This document shows, piece by piece, positions 25,558 to 33,383 of a stretch of DNA of 64,000 nt. A model generated the notes under the pieces. It was not told where the DNA came from and ran no database searches. It was given only the letters and a program-made list of their open reading frames with translations. Location: the NCBI RefSeq assembly GCF_000243415.2, contig NZ_KI912270.1, positions 1,798,001-1,862,000 on the forward strand. Direction: 5' to 3'. The stretch comes from Mycolicibacterium tusciae JS617 (GTDB taxonomy: Bacteria > Actinomycetota > Actinomycetes > Mycobacteriales > Mycobacteriaceae). The number at the start of each line of letters is the position of its first letter. The first letter of the stretch is position 1. The position numbers and the translations under genes are program-made.

Positions 25558-26343
25558 TCAGCGCACGCATAAACCGGTCGGGACTGGCTCCGAGACACCC
25601 GCATCGACCGCATCAAGTGCATGCGGGTACACCTGGTTCGTGGTGAGTACGAAGCCGGTTTCCGGATCGTGCACTGCCGCAGCGAAATTCATGCCGAGTA
25701 CCCGACCGTCCCGGTCTATCAGCGGCCCGCCGGAATCGCCCTTCATCACTCTGCCTCTGATCGTGTAGACGACACGGGTTACGGTCGTCGTCCGATAGAT
25801 GTCCGGACCGTTGAGTTCGATGACCTCGCGGACCCTCGCCGGGTAGGCGACGAATGGTCCCCCACCCGGATACCCCAGCACGACGGCGTCTGTGCCCCTC
25901 CATGCGACTTCATGGGAGAAATCCAACGGCGGTGCCTGCAGGCCGGGCACCTCCAGGACGGCGATATCGGCGTTGGGATCGTAGGCCACCACGGTGGCGT
26001 CGAGTTCCTGACCGTCGACAGACACGGTGAAGCTGTCGGCGCCCGCCACCACGTGCGCGTTGGTCATCACGCGCTCCCTTGTGACGACGAAGCCGCTGCC
26101 CGTCATGATCCTCATGCATGAATGGGCGGTGCTCGTGACCTTGACGACGCTGTGCGCTGCGCCGACGACGACCGCGTCGTTCGCCAGCGCGGCATCCGGT
26201 GGTTCGACGCCGACCATCGGGCCGACCTGCTCTGTCAACTCGGTCGCGCGGTGGACCGTCTCGGGCACGGCGCCGCGGCCGGCCAACGCACCCAGCCCCA
26301 GCGTGACCGCGAGCAGGGCGAAGGCGAGCTGAATCCACCTCAT
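25558..26343 (-). CDS. Membrane-anchored trypsin-like serine protease (MarP/HtrA type)
   Basis: A 261-residue protein with an N-terminal hydrophobic segment (MRWIQLAFALLAVTLGLGALAG) and an exported chymotrypsin-fold domain. The triad is visible: His in MTNAHVVAG, Asp in NADIAVLEV and Ser in MKGDSGGPLIDRDGRVLG. The domain resembles the periplasmic protease part of mycobacterial MarP (Rv3671c), but with only one membrane segment instead of four. I chose the ATG at 26343; a GTG at 26364 would add seven residues. It has no obvious tie to the catabolic genes around it and lies four bases from the convergent thioesterase gene. Confidence 0.87.
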   Translation of the reverse strand: MRWIQLAFALLAVTLGLGALAGRGAVPETVHRATELTEQVGPMVGVEPPDAALANDAVVVGAAHSVVKVTSTAHSCMRIMTGSGFVVTRERVMTNAHVVAGADSFTVSVDGQELDATVVAYDPNADIAVLEVPGLQAPPLDFSHEVAWRGTDAVVLGYPGGGPFVAYPARVREVIELNGPDIYRTTTVTRVVYTIRGRVMKGDSGGPLIDRDGRVLGMNFAAAVHDPETGFVLTTNQVYPHALDAVDAGVSEPVPTGLCVR

Positions 26344-26388
26344 GGCGAAACGATAGACGCCCACAGGCCGGCGCGGGTGGTGGCGTCC

Positions 26389-26580
26389 TCAGTCGGCGAG
26401 CCGCAACGCGGCGACAGGACACTGGGTGACGGCTTGCTGCATGCGGTCGCGGTCGGATTCGGGGCGTTCCTTGTCGTGAATCACGACGATGCCGTCATCG
26501 GCCACCTCGAACACCTCGTCGGCGATCGATTCGCAGATTCCGTGGCCCGTGCACTTGTCCAGGTCGACTTCCACCTTCAT
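26389..26580 (-). CDS. P450-partner ferredoxin (CxxHxxC type)
   Basis: A 63-residue ferredoxin with the cluster motif CTGHGICESIADEVF near the start and QCPVAAL near the end. The middle cysteine of the usual CxxCxxC is His (C-x2-H-x2-C...CP), a pattern found in mycobacterial ferredoxins that lie next to P450 genes and usually hold a 3Fe-4S cluster. I chose the ATG at 26580, which follows AGGAGT by six bases. It lies eight bases downstream of the P450 gene in the same direction, so it is very likely that enzyme's electron donor and perhaps serves the second P450 too. Confidence 0.93.
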   Translation of the reverse strand: MKVEVDLDKCTGHGICESIADEVFEVADDGIVVIHDKERPESDRDRMQQAVTQCPVAALRLAD

Positions 26581-26588
26581 GCGCACTC

Positions 26589-27842
26589 CTATCGAACGAA
26601 GGCAGGCAGGCGTTTGACGCCGTGAACGAAGTTGCTGTAGAGCAGGTCGGGCTCGCCGAACTCGACGGTGGTCAATCGAGTCAGCAACTCCCTGAACAGG
26701 TTTCGCAGTTCAGCCTTGGCCAGCTGGTTGCCGAGGCAGAAATGTGGACCGCCGCCGCCGAAACCGAGGTGCGGATTGGGTGAACGCGACAGATCGAAGG
26801 CACCGGGATCGGCGAAGGCCGCTTCATCCCTGTTGGCCGAGCAGTAGAACAGACCCACCTTGTCGCCCGCCTGCACGGGCGCTCCGTTGATCTCGGTGTC
26901 CTCGGTCGCGAAGCGCGCGAACTGAAGCACCGGCGAGGACCATCGGACGAATTCCTCAACGGCCGAGGCGATTCGGTTCTCGAAATCCTCCAGCAGCCAC
27001 TCCCGCTGGGCCGGGTTCTGGGCCAGCGCCAACATCGCGTGCGTGGTGGCCTGTTTGGTGGTGTCGTTTCCGGCGGACGCCAACAGAATCAGGAATGCGC
27101 CGATCTCCTCGTCGGTCAGCCGATGGCCGTCGACCTCCGCATTGACGATCGCGGTCATCAGGTCGTCGCCGGGATTCTTGCGCCGGAACTGCGCCAACTC
27201 GACGCCGGTGTTGGACAGCAGCGTGATCTGCGCAATCGGATCTTCGGCCCGCTCCTCGGGAGTGGCGTACTCGTCGTCGCTCATGCCGAACAGCTTTTCG
27301 GCGGCGTACGCCACCGCAGGCTGGTCCGCCGTCGGCACGCCGAGCATGTCCATGATCGTCAGCATCGGCAGCCGCGCCGAGCAGGCGGCCACGAAGTCGA
27401 CCTCCCCTGCCCCGACGAGATCGTCGACGATCGCGACGGCGTTGCGATGGATCTGCTCCTCGATCTGACGGACGTTTCGGGGCGTGAACGCGGAGCTGAT
27501 CAACCGCCGGTACACCGTGTGCTGAGGAGGATCCATGCTGAGGAAGAACGACGCGAACCGTTGGATCTCGGCGGGCATCGGACTCAGTGCCACGCCTTGG
27601 GCAGAGGTGAACAGCTCGGGATGCTGGCTGACATAGGCGATATCCGCACGACGTGTCAGGGCCCAGAACCCGGGCTCCTCCATATCGAACAGCGAGTCGA
27701 ACGGCCGGTGCCAGGTGAGTCCATCACCGGCGCGGAGCTGGGCGAATATCTCGTCTCGACGGTCGAAGGTCTGACTCCAGAAGTCGGGCGACGTGATGTC
27801 GAACCGACTGTATTCACGTACCTGCACGGATGGGGCTGTCAC
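26589..27842 (-). CDS. Cytochrome P450 (CYP124/125/142-like)
   Basis: A 417-residue soluble P450. Heme Cys369 lies in LGFGGGGPHFCLGNQLAKAELR, ExxR is Glu297/Arg300 (VEEFVRW), and the I-helix has ASAGNDTTKQ with the Asp260-Thr261 pair. The FGGGGPHFCLG heme loop and LSMDPPQHTVYRRLISSAFTPR are characteristic of the mycobacterial CYP124/125/142 group, which oxidises terminal methyl groups of branched or sterol side chains; this is family resemblance, not proof of substrate. The GTG at 27842 lies six bases after the CACGCT box of operator D, so the mRNA is probably leaderless. The ferredoxin gene follows. Confidence 0.93.
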   Translation of the reverse strand: MTAPSVQVREYSRFDITSPDFWSQTFDRRDEIFAQLRAGDGLTWHRPFDSLFDMEEPGFWALTRRADIAYVSQHPELFTSAQGVALSPMPAEIQRFASFFLSMDPPQHTVYRRLISSAFTPRNVRQIEEQIHRNAVAIVDDLVGAGEVDFVAACSARLPMLTIMDMLGVPTADQPAVAYAAEKLFGMSDDEYATPEERAEDPIAQITLLSNTGVELAQFRRKNPGDDLMTAIVNAEVDGHRLTDEEIGAFLILLASAGNDTTKQATTHAMLALAQNPAQREWLLEDFENRIASAVEEFVRWSSPVLQFARFATEDTEINGAPVQAGDKVGLFYCSANRDEAAFADPGAFDLSRSPNPHLGFGGGGPHFCLGNQLAKAELRNLFRELLTRLTTVEFGEPDLLYSNFVHGVKRLPAFVR

Positions 27843-27851
27843 ACGTGAAGC

Positions 27852-27877
27852 GTGACACTTCGCCAAAAATTTGTAAA
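27852..27877. promoter_or_regulatory. Regulon operator D (GTGACA-N14-TGTAAA)
   Basis: The clearest two-way copy. Minus: TTTACA, 17 bases, CACGCT, six bases, GTG (27842) of the P450. Plus: GTGACA, 17 bases, AAAGCT, six bases, ATG (27887) of TetR-1. A bound repressor would cover both promoters. Confidence 0.82.
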
Positions 27878-27886
27878 GCTATGTCG

Positions 27887-28423
27887 ATGGCGGAACCCTG
27901 GGTCGAGGTCGACAGTTCGACACGTCAGCGAATTCTCGCCGCCACCGCGGAGGTTCTCGGCCGCAACGGCATGACGAAGCTCAGCCTGTCTGAGGTCGCC
28001 GCGCAGGCCGGGGTGTCGCGGCCGACCCTCTATCGGTGGTTCGCCTCCAAGAAGGAACTGCTCGAAGCATTCGTCGTGTGGGAGCGGCTATTCTACGAAC
28101 ATGCGGTCTCCGAGGCGACCGCCGATCTCCCCGCGTGCGAAAAGCTCGACGCAGCGCTGCGGGTGATCGTCGACTACCAGCAGTCCTACCCCGGGCTACG
28201 CATGATCGACATAGAACCGGCGCAGGTCATCAGGCGGCTATCGCGGGTCATTCCGCTGATGCGGCATCGGCTCGAGCGTCTGGCGACGGGACCCGATTCC
28301 GCCTTGGCGGTGTCGACGGCTGTGCGCGTGGCGATTTCGCACTACGTGGTGCGCAGCGACGACGACGACGACTTCCTGAATCAGCTGCGGCACGCCGCCC
28401 GGGTCAAGCACCACGCTCCTTGA
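27887..28423 (+). CDS. TetR family regulator 1 (sister of TetR-2)
   Basis: A 178-residue TetR protein. The helix-turn-helix, residues about 12-58, reads RQRILAATAEVLGRNGMTKLSLSEVAAQAGVSRPTLYRWFASKKELLEAF. The same block in TetR-2 (30728-31321) is nearly identical, and the C-terminal RVAISHYVVRSDDDD block is shared too, so they are paralogues. The ATG at 27887 is six bases after an AAAGCT box of operator D, favouring a leaderless mRNA; an ATG at 27881 is possible. Autoregulation through operator D is likely, and it is a candidate reader of all six sites. Its last 20 bases overlap the convergent CoA-transferase gene. Confidence 0.92.
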   Translation: MAEPWVEVDSSTRQRILAATAEVLGRNGMTKLSLSEVAAQAGVSRPTLYRWFASKKELLEAFVVWERLFYEHAVSEATADLPACEKLDAALRVIVDYQQSYPGLRMIDIEPAQVIRRLSRVIPLMRHRLERLATGPDSALAVSTAVRVAISHYVVRSDDDDDFLNQLRHAARVKHHAP

Positions 28424-29570
28424 GTTCGGCGAGGATCTCGTCGGTGTGCTGCCCCAGCTGTGGCGCGGCCGATCGCGGCTCCCACGGCGTGCCGTGAAAG
28501 TCCGCGGGCGACGCGACCATGGGAACGCCGCCTTCCCCGTCGGGCACAGTCACGATGCCGCCTGCGGCGTGGAACTGCTCGTCGCCGATGACGTCTTCGA
28601 GCGAATTGATCGGCGACCAGAAGAAATCCGGCTCGCCCGCAAAGATTTCCGCCCACTCGGCCAGCGGCTTGGTCGCGAAGATCTCGTCGAGTTCGACGAT
28701 CAACTCCCGCGAATTGACCGCACGGTTGCGCGGCGTATCGAAGCGGGGGTCGGTCAACCAGTCGGTCCGTCCGACGGCTCGACACAGCGGCGGCCAGTGC
28801 CGGCCCGCCTGCAATCCGACGATCCAGAACCGGCGTCCGTCACCGGTCGCATAGTTGTTCATGCAGGGATTGCCCATCGACTCGCGCTGTCCGATCGCGA
28901 TCGGATTGCCCGTCATCAGAAAGGTATTGAGGTCGAAGCTCACGGTGTAGGCGCCCTGCCGGTACAACGACGTGCTGACCATCTGGCCCTTGCCGGTCCG
29001 CGCCCGGGCGACCAGCGCCGCGCAGACCGCGGCGGCCAACGTCATGCCCGCCGTGTGGTCACCCATCCCGCCACGCTGAAACGGCGGGGTGTCACCGGGG
29101 CGGGTCAGCAGGTGCGCCAGGCCGGACCGGGCCCAGAACGCGGCGACGTCAAAAGCGGCGCGGTCGGCGTCGGGGCCGCTCTCGCCATAGCCGGTGATCA
29201 GGCCATAAACCAGCGTCGGATTACCCGCGGCCACCGACCCGAAGTCCAGACCCACCCGCGTCAACGCGGCGGGCCTGACATTGGTCAGGAAAACATCGGC
29301 GCCGCTTAACAACTCACGCGCGGTCTGCCGTCCGTCCTCGGTCGTCACGTCGAGCACGACGCTGCGCTTGCCGCGATTGTCCATTTCGAAGGGCGGACTC
29401 GATCCATCCTCGATGCCCAGCATCCGGCCGAACATCCGCCCCGGGTCGCCGTCCGGTGGCTCGATCTTGACGACGTCGGCACCCCAGTCCGCCAGGATCC
29501 CGCCGGCCGCAGGACCCGCGACCCACACACCGAGTTCGACGACCCTGACGCCGTCCAAAGGTCCGGCCAT
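28404..29570 (-). CDS. CaiB/BaiF family CoA-transferase
   Basis: A 388-residue type III CoA-transferase, moving CoA between acids through an aspartyl-CoA intermediate. Family blocks: MAGPLDGVRVVELGVWVAGPAAGGILADWGADVVKIEPPDGDPGR, NRGKRSVVLDVTTEDGR, the GLITGYGESGPDADRAAFDVAAFWARSGLAHL segment that holds the catalytic Asp, and a C-terminal GQHTDEIL. The ATG at 29570 has AAGGGG upstream. It is divergent from the phosphotransferase gene with operator F between them. It could activate an acid of the pathway to its CoA ester; partner acid unknown. Confidence 0.9.
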   Translation of the reverse strand: MAGPLDGVRVVELGVWVAGPAAGGILADWGADVVKIEPPDGDPGRMFGRMLGIEDGSSPPFEMDNRGKRSVVLDVTTEDGRQTARELLSGADVFLTNVRPAALTRVGLDFGSVAAGNPTLVYGLITGYGESGPDADRAAFDVAAFWARSGLAHLLTRPGDTPPFQRGGMGDHTAGMTLAAAVCAALVARARTGKGQMVSTSLYRQGAYTVSFDLNTFLMTGNPIAIGQRESMGNPCMNNYATGDGRRFWIVGLQAGRHWPPLCRAVGRTDWLTDPRFDTPRNRAVNSRELIVELDEIFATKPLAEWAEIFAGEPDFFWSPINSLEDVIGDEQFHAAGGIVTVPDGEGGVPMVASPADFHGTPWEPRSAAPQLGQHTDEILAELKERGA

Positions 29571-29589
29571 CGAACCCCTTCCACGTGGC

Positions 29590-29615
29590 TTTACAAATCA
29601 TGGTCAGTTTGTAAA
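29590..29615. promoter_or_regulatory. Regulon operator F (TTTACA-N14-TGTAAA)
   Basis: The most symmetric copy: TTTACAAA and TTTGTAAA are perfect inverted repeats ten bases apart. On the plus strand TAAACT (29612-29617) stands six bases before the GTG at 29624, again a leaderless geometry. The CaiB gene on the minus side has a normal Shine-Dalgarno instead. Confidence 0.8.
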
Positions 29616-29623
29616 CTAGCGAG

Positions 29624-30727
29624 GTGAAGTCTCTCGCGCCGGTGGTCGGCCTCGCATCGCACATCGGGCGCGGTGTACAACGTATCGTCACCGACGCCGC
29701 CATCGGCCGGGTTCGATCGCTGCCCCGCACCATCAACGATCTCAACGCTGCCCATCTGTCAACGCTGATGGGGCGCACGGTGACGTCGATGTCGGTGATC
29801 GGCGGTGACGCGGGAACGTCGTCCCGAGCCCGCCTCGCACTCACCGGCACGGACGTCCCCGACTCGGTGTTCGTCAAGATGGCCGCCGAAACGGCCGCGA
29901 CACGCCTGATGGGTGAGATGGGTCGGCTCGGCGAGACAGAGACGCGGTTCTACCAGGAACTGTCACCGGAACTGAACGGGCTACCCAGGTCCTACGGGTC
30001 CGCATTTGACGCGATCACCGGCCGCTACGTGCTGTTGTTGGAAGATCTGCCCGCCGACGAATGCGAATTCCCCGACACGCTTCATCCGCTCGACAAGGAT
30101 CGGGCGAATCTGGTCGTTGAACTCCTGGCTGCGCTGCATGGGAGGTTCTGGGGTCGGATCCCCGACTGGGTGTACTCGGCGTCGGCCGACAGTTCGTCGA
30201 TGATGACGGGGCCCCTTCTCAAGCTGTCCTCGCGCCGGATCACCGAGCGCACCGACATCCCTGTTGCCAGGGGTCGCTTCATCGACGAGAACTACCGCGC
30301 CGTGGCAACCCTTATCGACAAGCCGCCGCATACGGTCATGCACGGCGACGCCCACCCCGGAAACGTCTACTTCCGCAATGGCGCGGCCGGCCTCCTGGAC
30401 TGGCAGGCCGTGCGACGCGGGCACCCCGGCCGTGAATTGGCCTACACCCTGATCACGAGCATGACGACCCCCGACCGGCAGGCCTGCGAACGCGACATCC
30501 TCGACGGCTACCGCCACGCGCTGGCCGCCGCCGGCGGACCGGACCTGGACCGCGACGAACTGTGGAAGCGCTACCGGCAAGGTGCGCTGTACGCCTACAC
30601 CGCCGCGCTGATCACCGCCGGGATGGGTGGCATGCAGGACGAGGGAATCGCGCTGGAAGGGCTGAGACGCGCGGTCGCGGCCCTGCAGGATCTCGACACG
30701 GTCGCCGTTCTCAAGAAGTCGTTGTGA
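29624..30727 (+). CDS. Aminoglycoside-phosphotransferase-like kinase family protein
   Basis: A 367-residue protein with the APH/choline-kinase fold. The catalytic loop is HGDAHPGN (His240, Asp242, Asn247) and the metal-binding Asp259 lies in GLLDWQ; DDLPADE-type hinge residues appear in LLLEDLPADECEF. Mycobacterial relatives often sit in lipid, steroid or aromatic degradation clusters and phosphorylate small alcohols or sugar-like compounds; few have a known substrate. The GTG start at 29624 lies six bases after a TAAACT box. It ends directly before the TetR-2 ATG, so the two share one transcript. Confidence 0.86.
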   Translation: MKSLAPVVGLASHIGRGVQRIVTDAAIGRVRSLPRTINDLNAAHLSTLMGRTVTSMSVIGGDAGTSSRARLALTGTDVPDSVFVKMAAETAATRLMGEMGRLGETETRFYQELSPELNGLPRSYGSAFDAITGRYVLLLEDLPADECEFPDTLHPLDKDRANLVVELLAALHGRFWGRIPDWVYSASADSSSMMTGPLLKLSSRRITERTDIPVARGRFIDENYRAVATLIDKPPHTVMHGDAHPGNVYFRNGAAGLLDWQAVRRGHPGRELAYTLITSMTTPDRQACERDILDGYRHALAAAGGPDLDRDELWKRYRQGALYAYTAALITAGMGGMQDEGIALEGLRRAVAALQDLDTVAVLKKSL

Positions 30728-31321
30728 ATGACGAACTACGATCATGGAACCCAAACGATTGAGGCCCAGGACGTGAACGATCCACTGCGCGATCCATCCG
30801 CAGCCACCGAGGACACCTCGACCAGACACCGAATCCTCGTCGCGACCGCCGAAGTGCTCGCCCGCAGTGGACAGACCAAACTCAGCCTCTCGGAGGTCGC
30901 CCTACAGGCCGGCGTCTCCCGGCCTACGCTGTATCGCTGGTTTGCCTCCAAGCAGGAATTGCTCGACGCGTTCGGCATTCACGAACGCGAGATGTTCGAC
31001 AACGGGATAAGCCAGGCGACCGCGGGCCTGCGTGGCGCAGAGAAATTGGACGCCGCGCTGCGGTTCATCGTCTCCTACCAACATTCGTACTCCGGTGTGC
31101 GACTGGTCGACATCGAACCCGAGGTCGTCATCGGCCAGCTGGGACGAACACTGCCGATCATGCGGGCGCGCCTGGAGAAGCTGTTGACCGGGCCCAACGG
31201 AGCCGTCAAGGCGGCCACAGCAATTCGCGTCGCGATCTCGCACTACATCGTGCGCAGCGACGATGACGATGAGTTCCTGGCACAGCTTCGGCACGCGGCG
31301 GGGATCAAACAGCCCGGCTGA
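30728..31321 (+). CDS. TetR family regulator 2 (sister of TetR-1)
   Basis: A 197-residue TetR protein, with the helix-turn-helix RHRILVATAEVLARSGQTKLSLSEVALQAGVSRPTLYRWFASKQELLDAF at about residues 33-80. Most residues of this segment, and of the C-terminal RVAISHYIVRSDDDDEFLAQLRHAAG, match TetR-1. It is translated from an ATG that follows the kinase stop without a gap; a GTG at 30773 is another option. Two near-identical DNA-binding domains in one regulon suggest that both proteins see the same 26-bp site but answer to different ligands, or form mixed dimers. Confidence 0.9.
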   Translation: MTNYDHGTQTIEAQDVNDPLRDPSAATEDTSTRHRILVATAEVLARSGQTKLSLSEVALQAGVSRPTLYRWFASKQELLDAFGIHEREMFDNGISQATAGLRGAEKLDAALRFIVSYQHSYSGVRLVDIEPEVVIGQLGRTLPIMRARLEKLLTGPNGAVKAATAIRVAISHYIVRSDDDDEFLAQLRHAAGIKQPG

Positions 31322-31342
31322 TCATCCAGCATCGCCGAAGGG

Positions 31343-31368
31343 GTGACACTTCCGCAGAAGTTTGTAAT
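31343..31368. promoter_or_regulatory. Regulon operator E (GTGACA-N14-TGTAAT)
   Basis: On the plus strand: GTGACA, 17 bases, AATGCT, six bases, ATG of the aldehyde dehydrogenase at 31378. The minus-side hexamer is CACCCC, not CACGCT, and no minus-strand gene starts here, so this is a one-way version of the module. Confidence 0.78.
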
Positions 31369-31377
31369 GCTGAGCGC

Positions 31378-32874
31378 ATGACCAGCGTGCAGGACGAAAC
31401 AGGAGTACTGGCCGGCGAAGAGCGGATGCTCATCGATGGCGAACTGCAACACACAAGCAGCGGCGCGAAGTTCGACGTGATTCACCCCGCCAGCGAAGAG
31501 GTGTCCGGCCAGGCCACCGACGGGACGGTCGCGGACATGGACCGTGCGGTCGCAGCGGCGCGGCGAGCCTTCGACAGCGGCGAGTGGGCGCGCGACCTCG
31601 ATTTCCGCTACCACTGCCTGATCCAGTTGCATGCCGCACTGGAAAAGGACAAGGAGCGGTTGCGCCGCGTCCTGATCACGGAGGTCGGCTGCCCCGTCAC
31701 GGTGTCGGGCAGCCAGATCGAGAGCCCCATCGAAGAGGTCAAGCATTGGGCCGAGCACGGAAAGAACTTCGACTACCTGGTCGACACCGGCGTGCATCCC
31801 ACCCAGCTCGGCCCGGCGCGGCGCAAGATCCACTACGAACCCGTCGGCGTGGTGGGGGCGATCACCCCGTGGAACGTGCCGTTCTACCTCAACGTCGCCG
31901 AGACGATTCCCGCGTTGATGGCAGGCAACACCGTGGTGCTCAAGCCCGCGCAACTCACGCCGTGGTCGGGCAGCGAGCTCGGCCGCATCATTGCCGAGGA
32001 GACCGACATCCCCGCCGGCGTGTTCAATGTCGTGGTCTCCAACGCCAACGAGGTGGGTGCGGCGTTGTCGGCCGACCCGCGGGTGGACATGATCACGTTC
32101 ACCGGGTCCACCGCGACCGGCCGCGCGATCCTCGCCGCAGGCGCGTCGACGGTGAAGAAGACGCTGCTGGAGCTCGGCGGAAAATCTGCGCACATCGTGC
32201 TCGACGATGCCGACTTCAATTCCGCGTTGCCGATGGCCGCGATGATGGCGTGCGTGATGTCCGGTCAGAGCTGCATCCTGCCGAGTCGGATTCTGCTGCC
32301 GCGCAGTCGATACGACGAAGGCCTCGAGACGCTCAAGACCATGATGGAAGGATTCCCGGTCGGTGACCCGTGGACGCCGGGCAACATGCAGGGCCCGCAG
32401 ATCAGTGAGACGCAGCGGCAGAAGGTGCTCGGCCTGATCAAGAGCGGCATCGACTCGGGCGCACGGCTGGTCACAGGAGGCGGCATCCCGGAGAATCTGC
32501 CGACCGGTTACTACGTAGCGCCGACGCTGCTTGCCGACGTCGATCCGGATTCGCAAGTGGCACAGGAAGAAATTTTCGGTCCGGTGCTGACGGTCATTCC
32601 GTACGAGGGCGACGACGAGGCGATCGCGATCGCCAACAACTCGATCTACGGCCTGTCCGGTGAGGTCAGCGGCGGCGATCTGGACCGGGCACTCGAAGTC
32701 GCCAAGCGGATGCGGACGGGCAACGTCACCATCAACGGCAAGAGCCACTTCGGCATCAGCAGTCCGTTCGGCGGAACCAAGCAGAGCGGGCTGGGCTACC
32801 GCAACGGTGAAGAAGGATACAAGGAGTACCTGGAGGCGAAGACGATCGGGATGCCGGACACGGCGGTGCCGTGA
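31378..32874 (+). CDS. NAD-dependent aldehyde dehydrogenase
   Basis: A 498-residue aldehyde dehydrogenase that turns an aldehyde into the acid. Catalytic residues are in place: Glu265 in LLELGGKSAHIVLDDADF, Cys299 in SGQSCILPSR, and Asn in AITPWNVPFYLNVAETIPALMAGNTVVLKPA; FTGSTATGR marks the cofactor turn. The start ATG lies six bases from the AATGCT box of operator E. Its last nine codons and the start of the next gene lie in a 27-bp tandem duplication. Probably the step between the opened-ring alcohol/aldehyde and CoA activation. Confidence 0.93.
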   Translation: MTSVQDETGVLAGEERMLIDGELQHTSSGAKFDVIHPASEEVSGQATDGTVADMDRAVAAARRAFDSGEWARDLDFRYHCLIQLHAALEKDKERLRRVLITEVGCPVTVSGSQIESPIEEVKHWAEHGKNFDYLVDTGVHPTQLGPARRKIHYEPVGVVGAITPWNVPFYLNVAETIPALMAGNTVVLKPAQLTPWSGSELGRIIAEETDIPAGVFNVVVSNANEVGAALSADPRVDMITFTGSTATGRAILAAGASTVKKTLLELGGKSAHIVLDDADFNSALPMAAMMACVMSGQSCILPSRILLPRSRYDEGLETLKTMMEGFPVGDPWTPGNMQGPQISETQRQKVLGLIKSGIDSGARLVTGGGIPENLPTGYYVAPTLLADVDPDSQVAQEEIFGPVLTVIPYEGDDEAIAIANNSIYGLSGEVSGGDLDRALEVAKRMRTGNVTINGKSHFGISSPFGGTKQSGLGYRNGEEGYKEYLEAKTIGMPDTAVP

Positions 32875-32907
32875 ATCAGACCGGACACGGCGGTGCCGTG
32901 AATCAGA
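32854..32907. repeat. 27-bp perfect tandem duplication across a stop/start junction
   Basis: Two identical 27-bp copies, 32854-32880 and 32881-32907. The unit includes the TGA of the aldehyde dehydrogenase and the overlapping GTG start of the next gene, so the start codon now exists twice (32871 and 32898), nine codons apart and in one frame. Confidence 0.95.
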
Positions 32908-33320
32908 CCGGGGTGAATGACGAGCTTGAAATCGCCCGGCTGCTATATCGATACGCGCGCGCCGTCGACACCAAGGACTGGGAGCTGTATCGATCGGTGT
33001 TCACCGAAGACGCGCACATCGACTATTCCTCGGCGGGCGCGATCGTGGGCAGTCGTGACGAGGTTGTTGACTGGTTCGCGGCGAATTTCGGCGTGATCCC
33101 GTGGAGCATGCACTACATCACGAACATCGAGAGCGAGATCTCCGGTCATACCGCGACGGTGCGGGCGATGTTCTACAACCCGATGCAACTGCCCGGCATG
33201 ACGGAGATGAGTTCGTGCGGCGGGTACTACCACCACGAGCTGGTGCGTAGCGCCGACGGGTGGCGCAGCCGCCGACTCCGCGAGGAGAACGTGTGGTTCG
33301 TCGGCCAACCCGGTACCTGA
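32871..33320 (+). CDS. SnoaL/NTF2-like protein
   Basis: A 149-residue protein of the NTF2-like superfamily (SnoaL, scytalone dehydratase, ketosteroid isomerase fold). Core segments: ELEIARLLYRYARAVDTKDWELYRSVFTEDAHIDY, then WSMHYITNIESEISGHTATVRAMF and the late YYHHELVRSADGWRSRRLREEN. Family members isomerise, dehydrate or hydroxylate small cyclic ketones. Possible starts are GTG 32871, GTG 32898 (both copies of a duplicated segment) and GTG 32913. The first overlaps the stop of the aldehyde dehydrogenase (GTGA). The last gene before the terminator at 33319; the likely end of the regulon. Confidence 0.85.
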   Translation: MNQTGHGGAVNQTGVNDELEIARLLYRYARAVDTKDWELYRSVFTEDAHIDYSSAGAIVGSRDEVVDWFAANFGVIPWSMHYITNIESEISGHTATVRAMFYNPMQLPGMTEMSSCGGYYHHELVRSADGWRSRRLREENVWFVGQPGT

Positions 33321-33373
33321 AATCCACGTTTTGCAGCAGAAGTTCGAGTGGACGTCCGCAAAACGTGGATTTC
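33319..33373. terminator. Bidirectional terminator hairpin
   Basis: GAAATCCACGTTTTGC (33319-33334) pairs without mismatch with GCAAAACGTGGATTTC (33358-33373), 23-base loop. It separates the plus-strand regulon from the convergent rlmN gene and begins at the SnoaL stop codon. Confidence 0.85.
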
Positions 33374-33383
33374 GTTGACCAAC

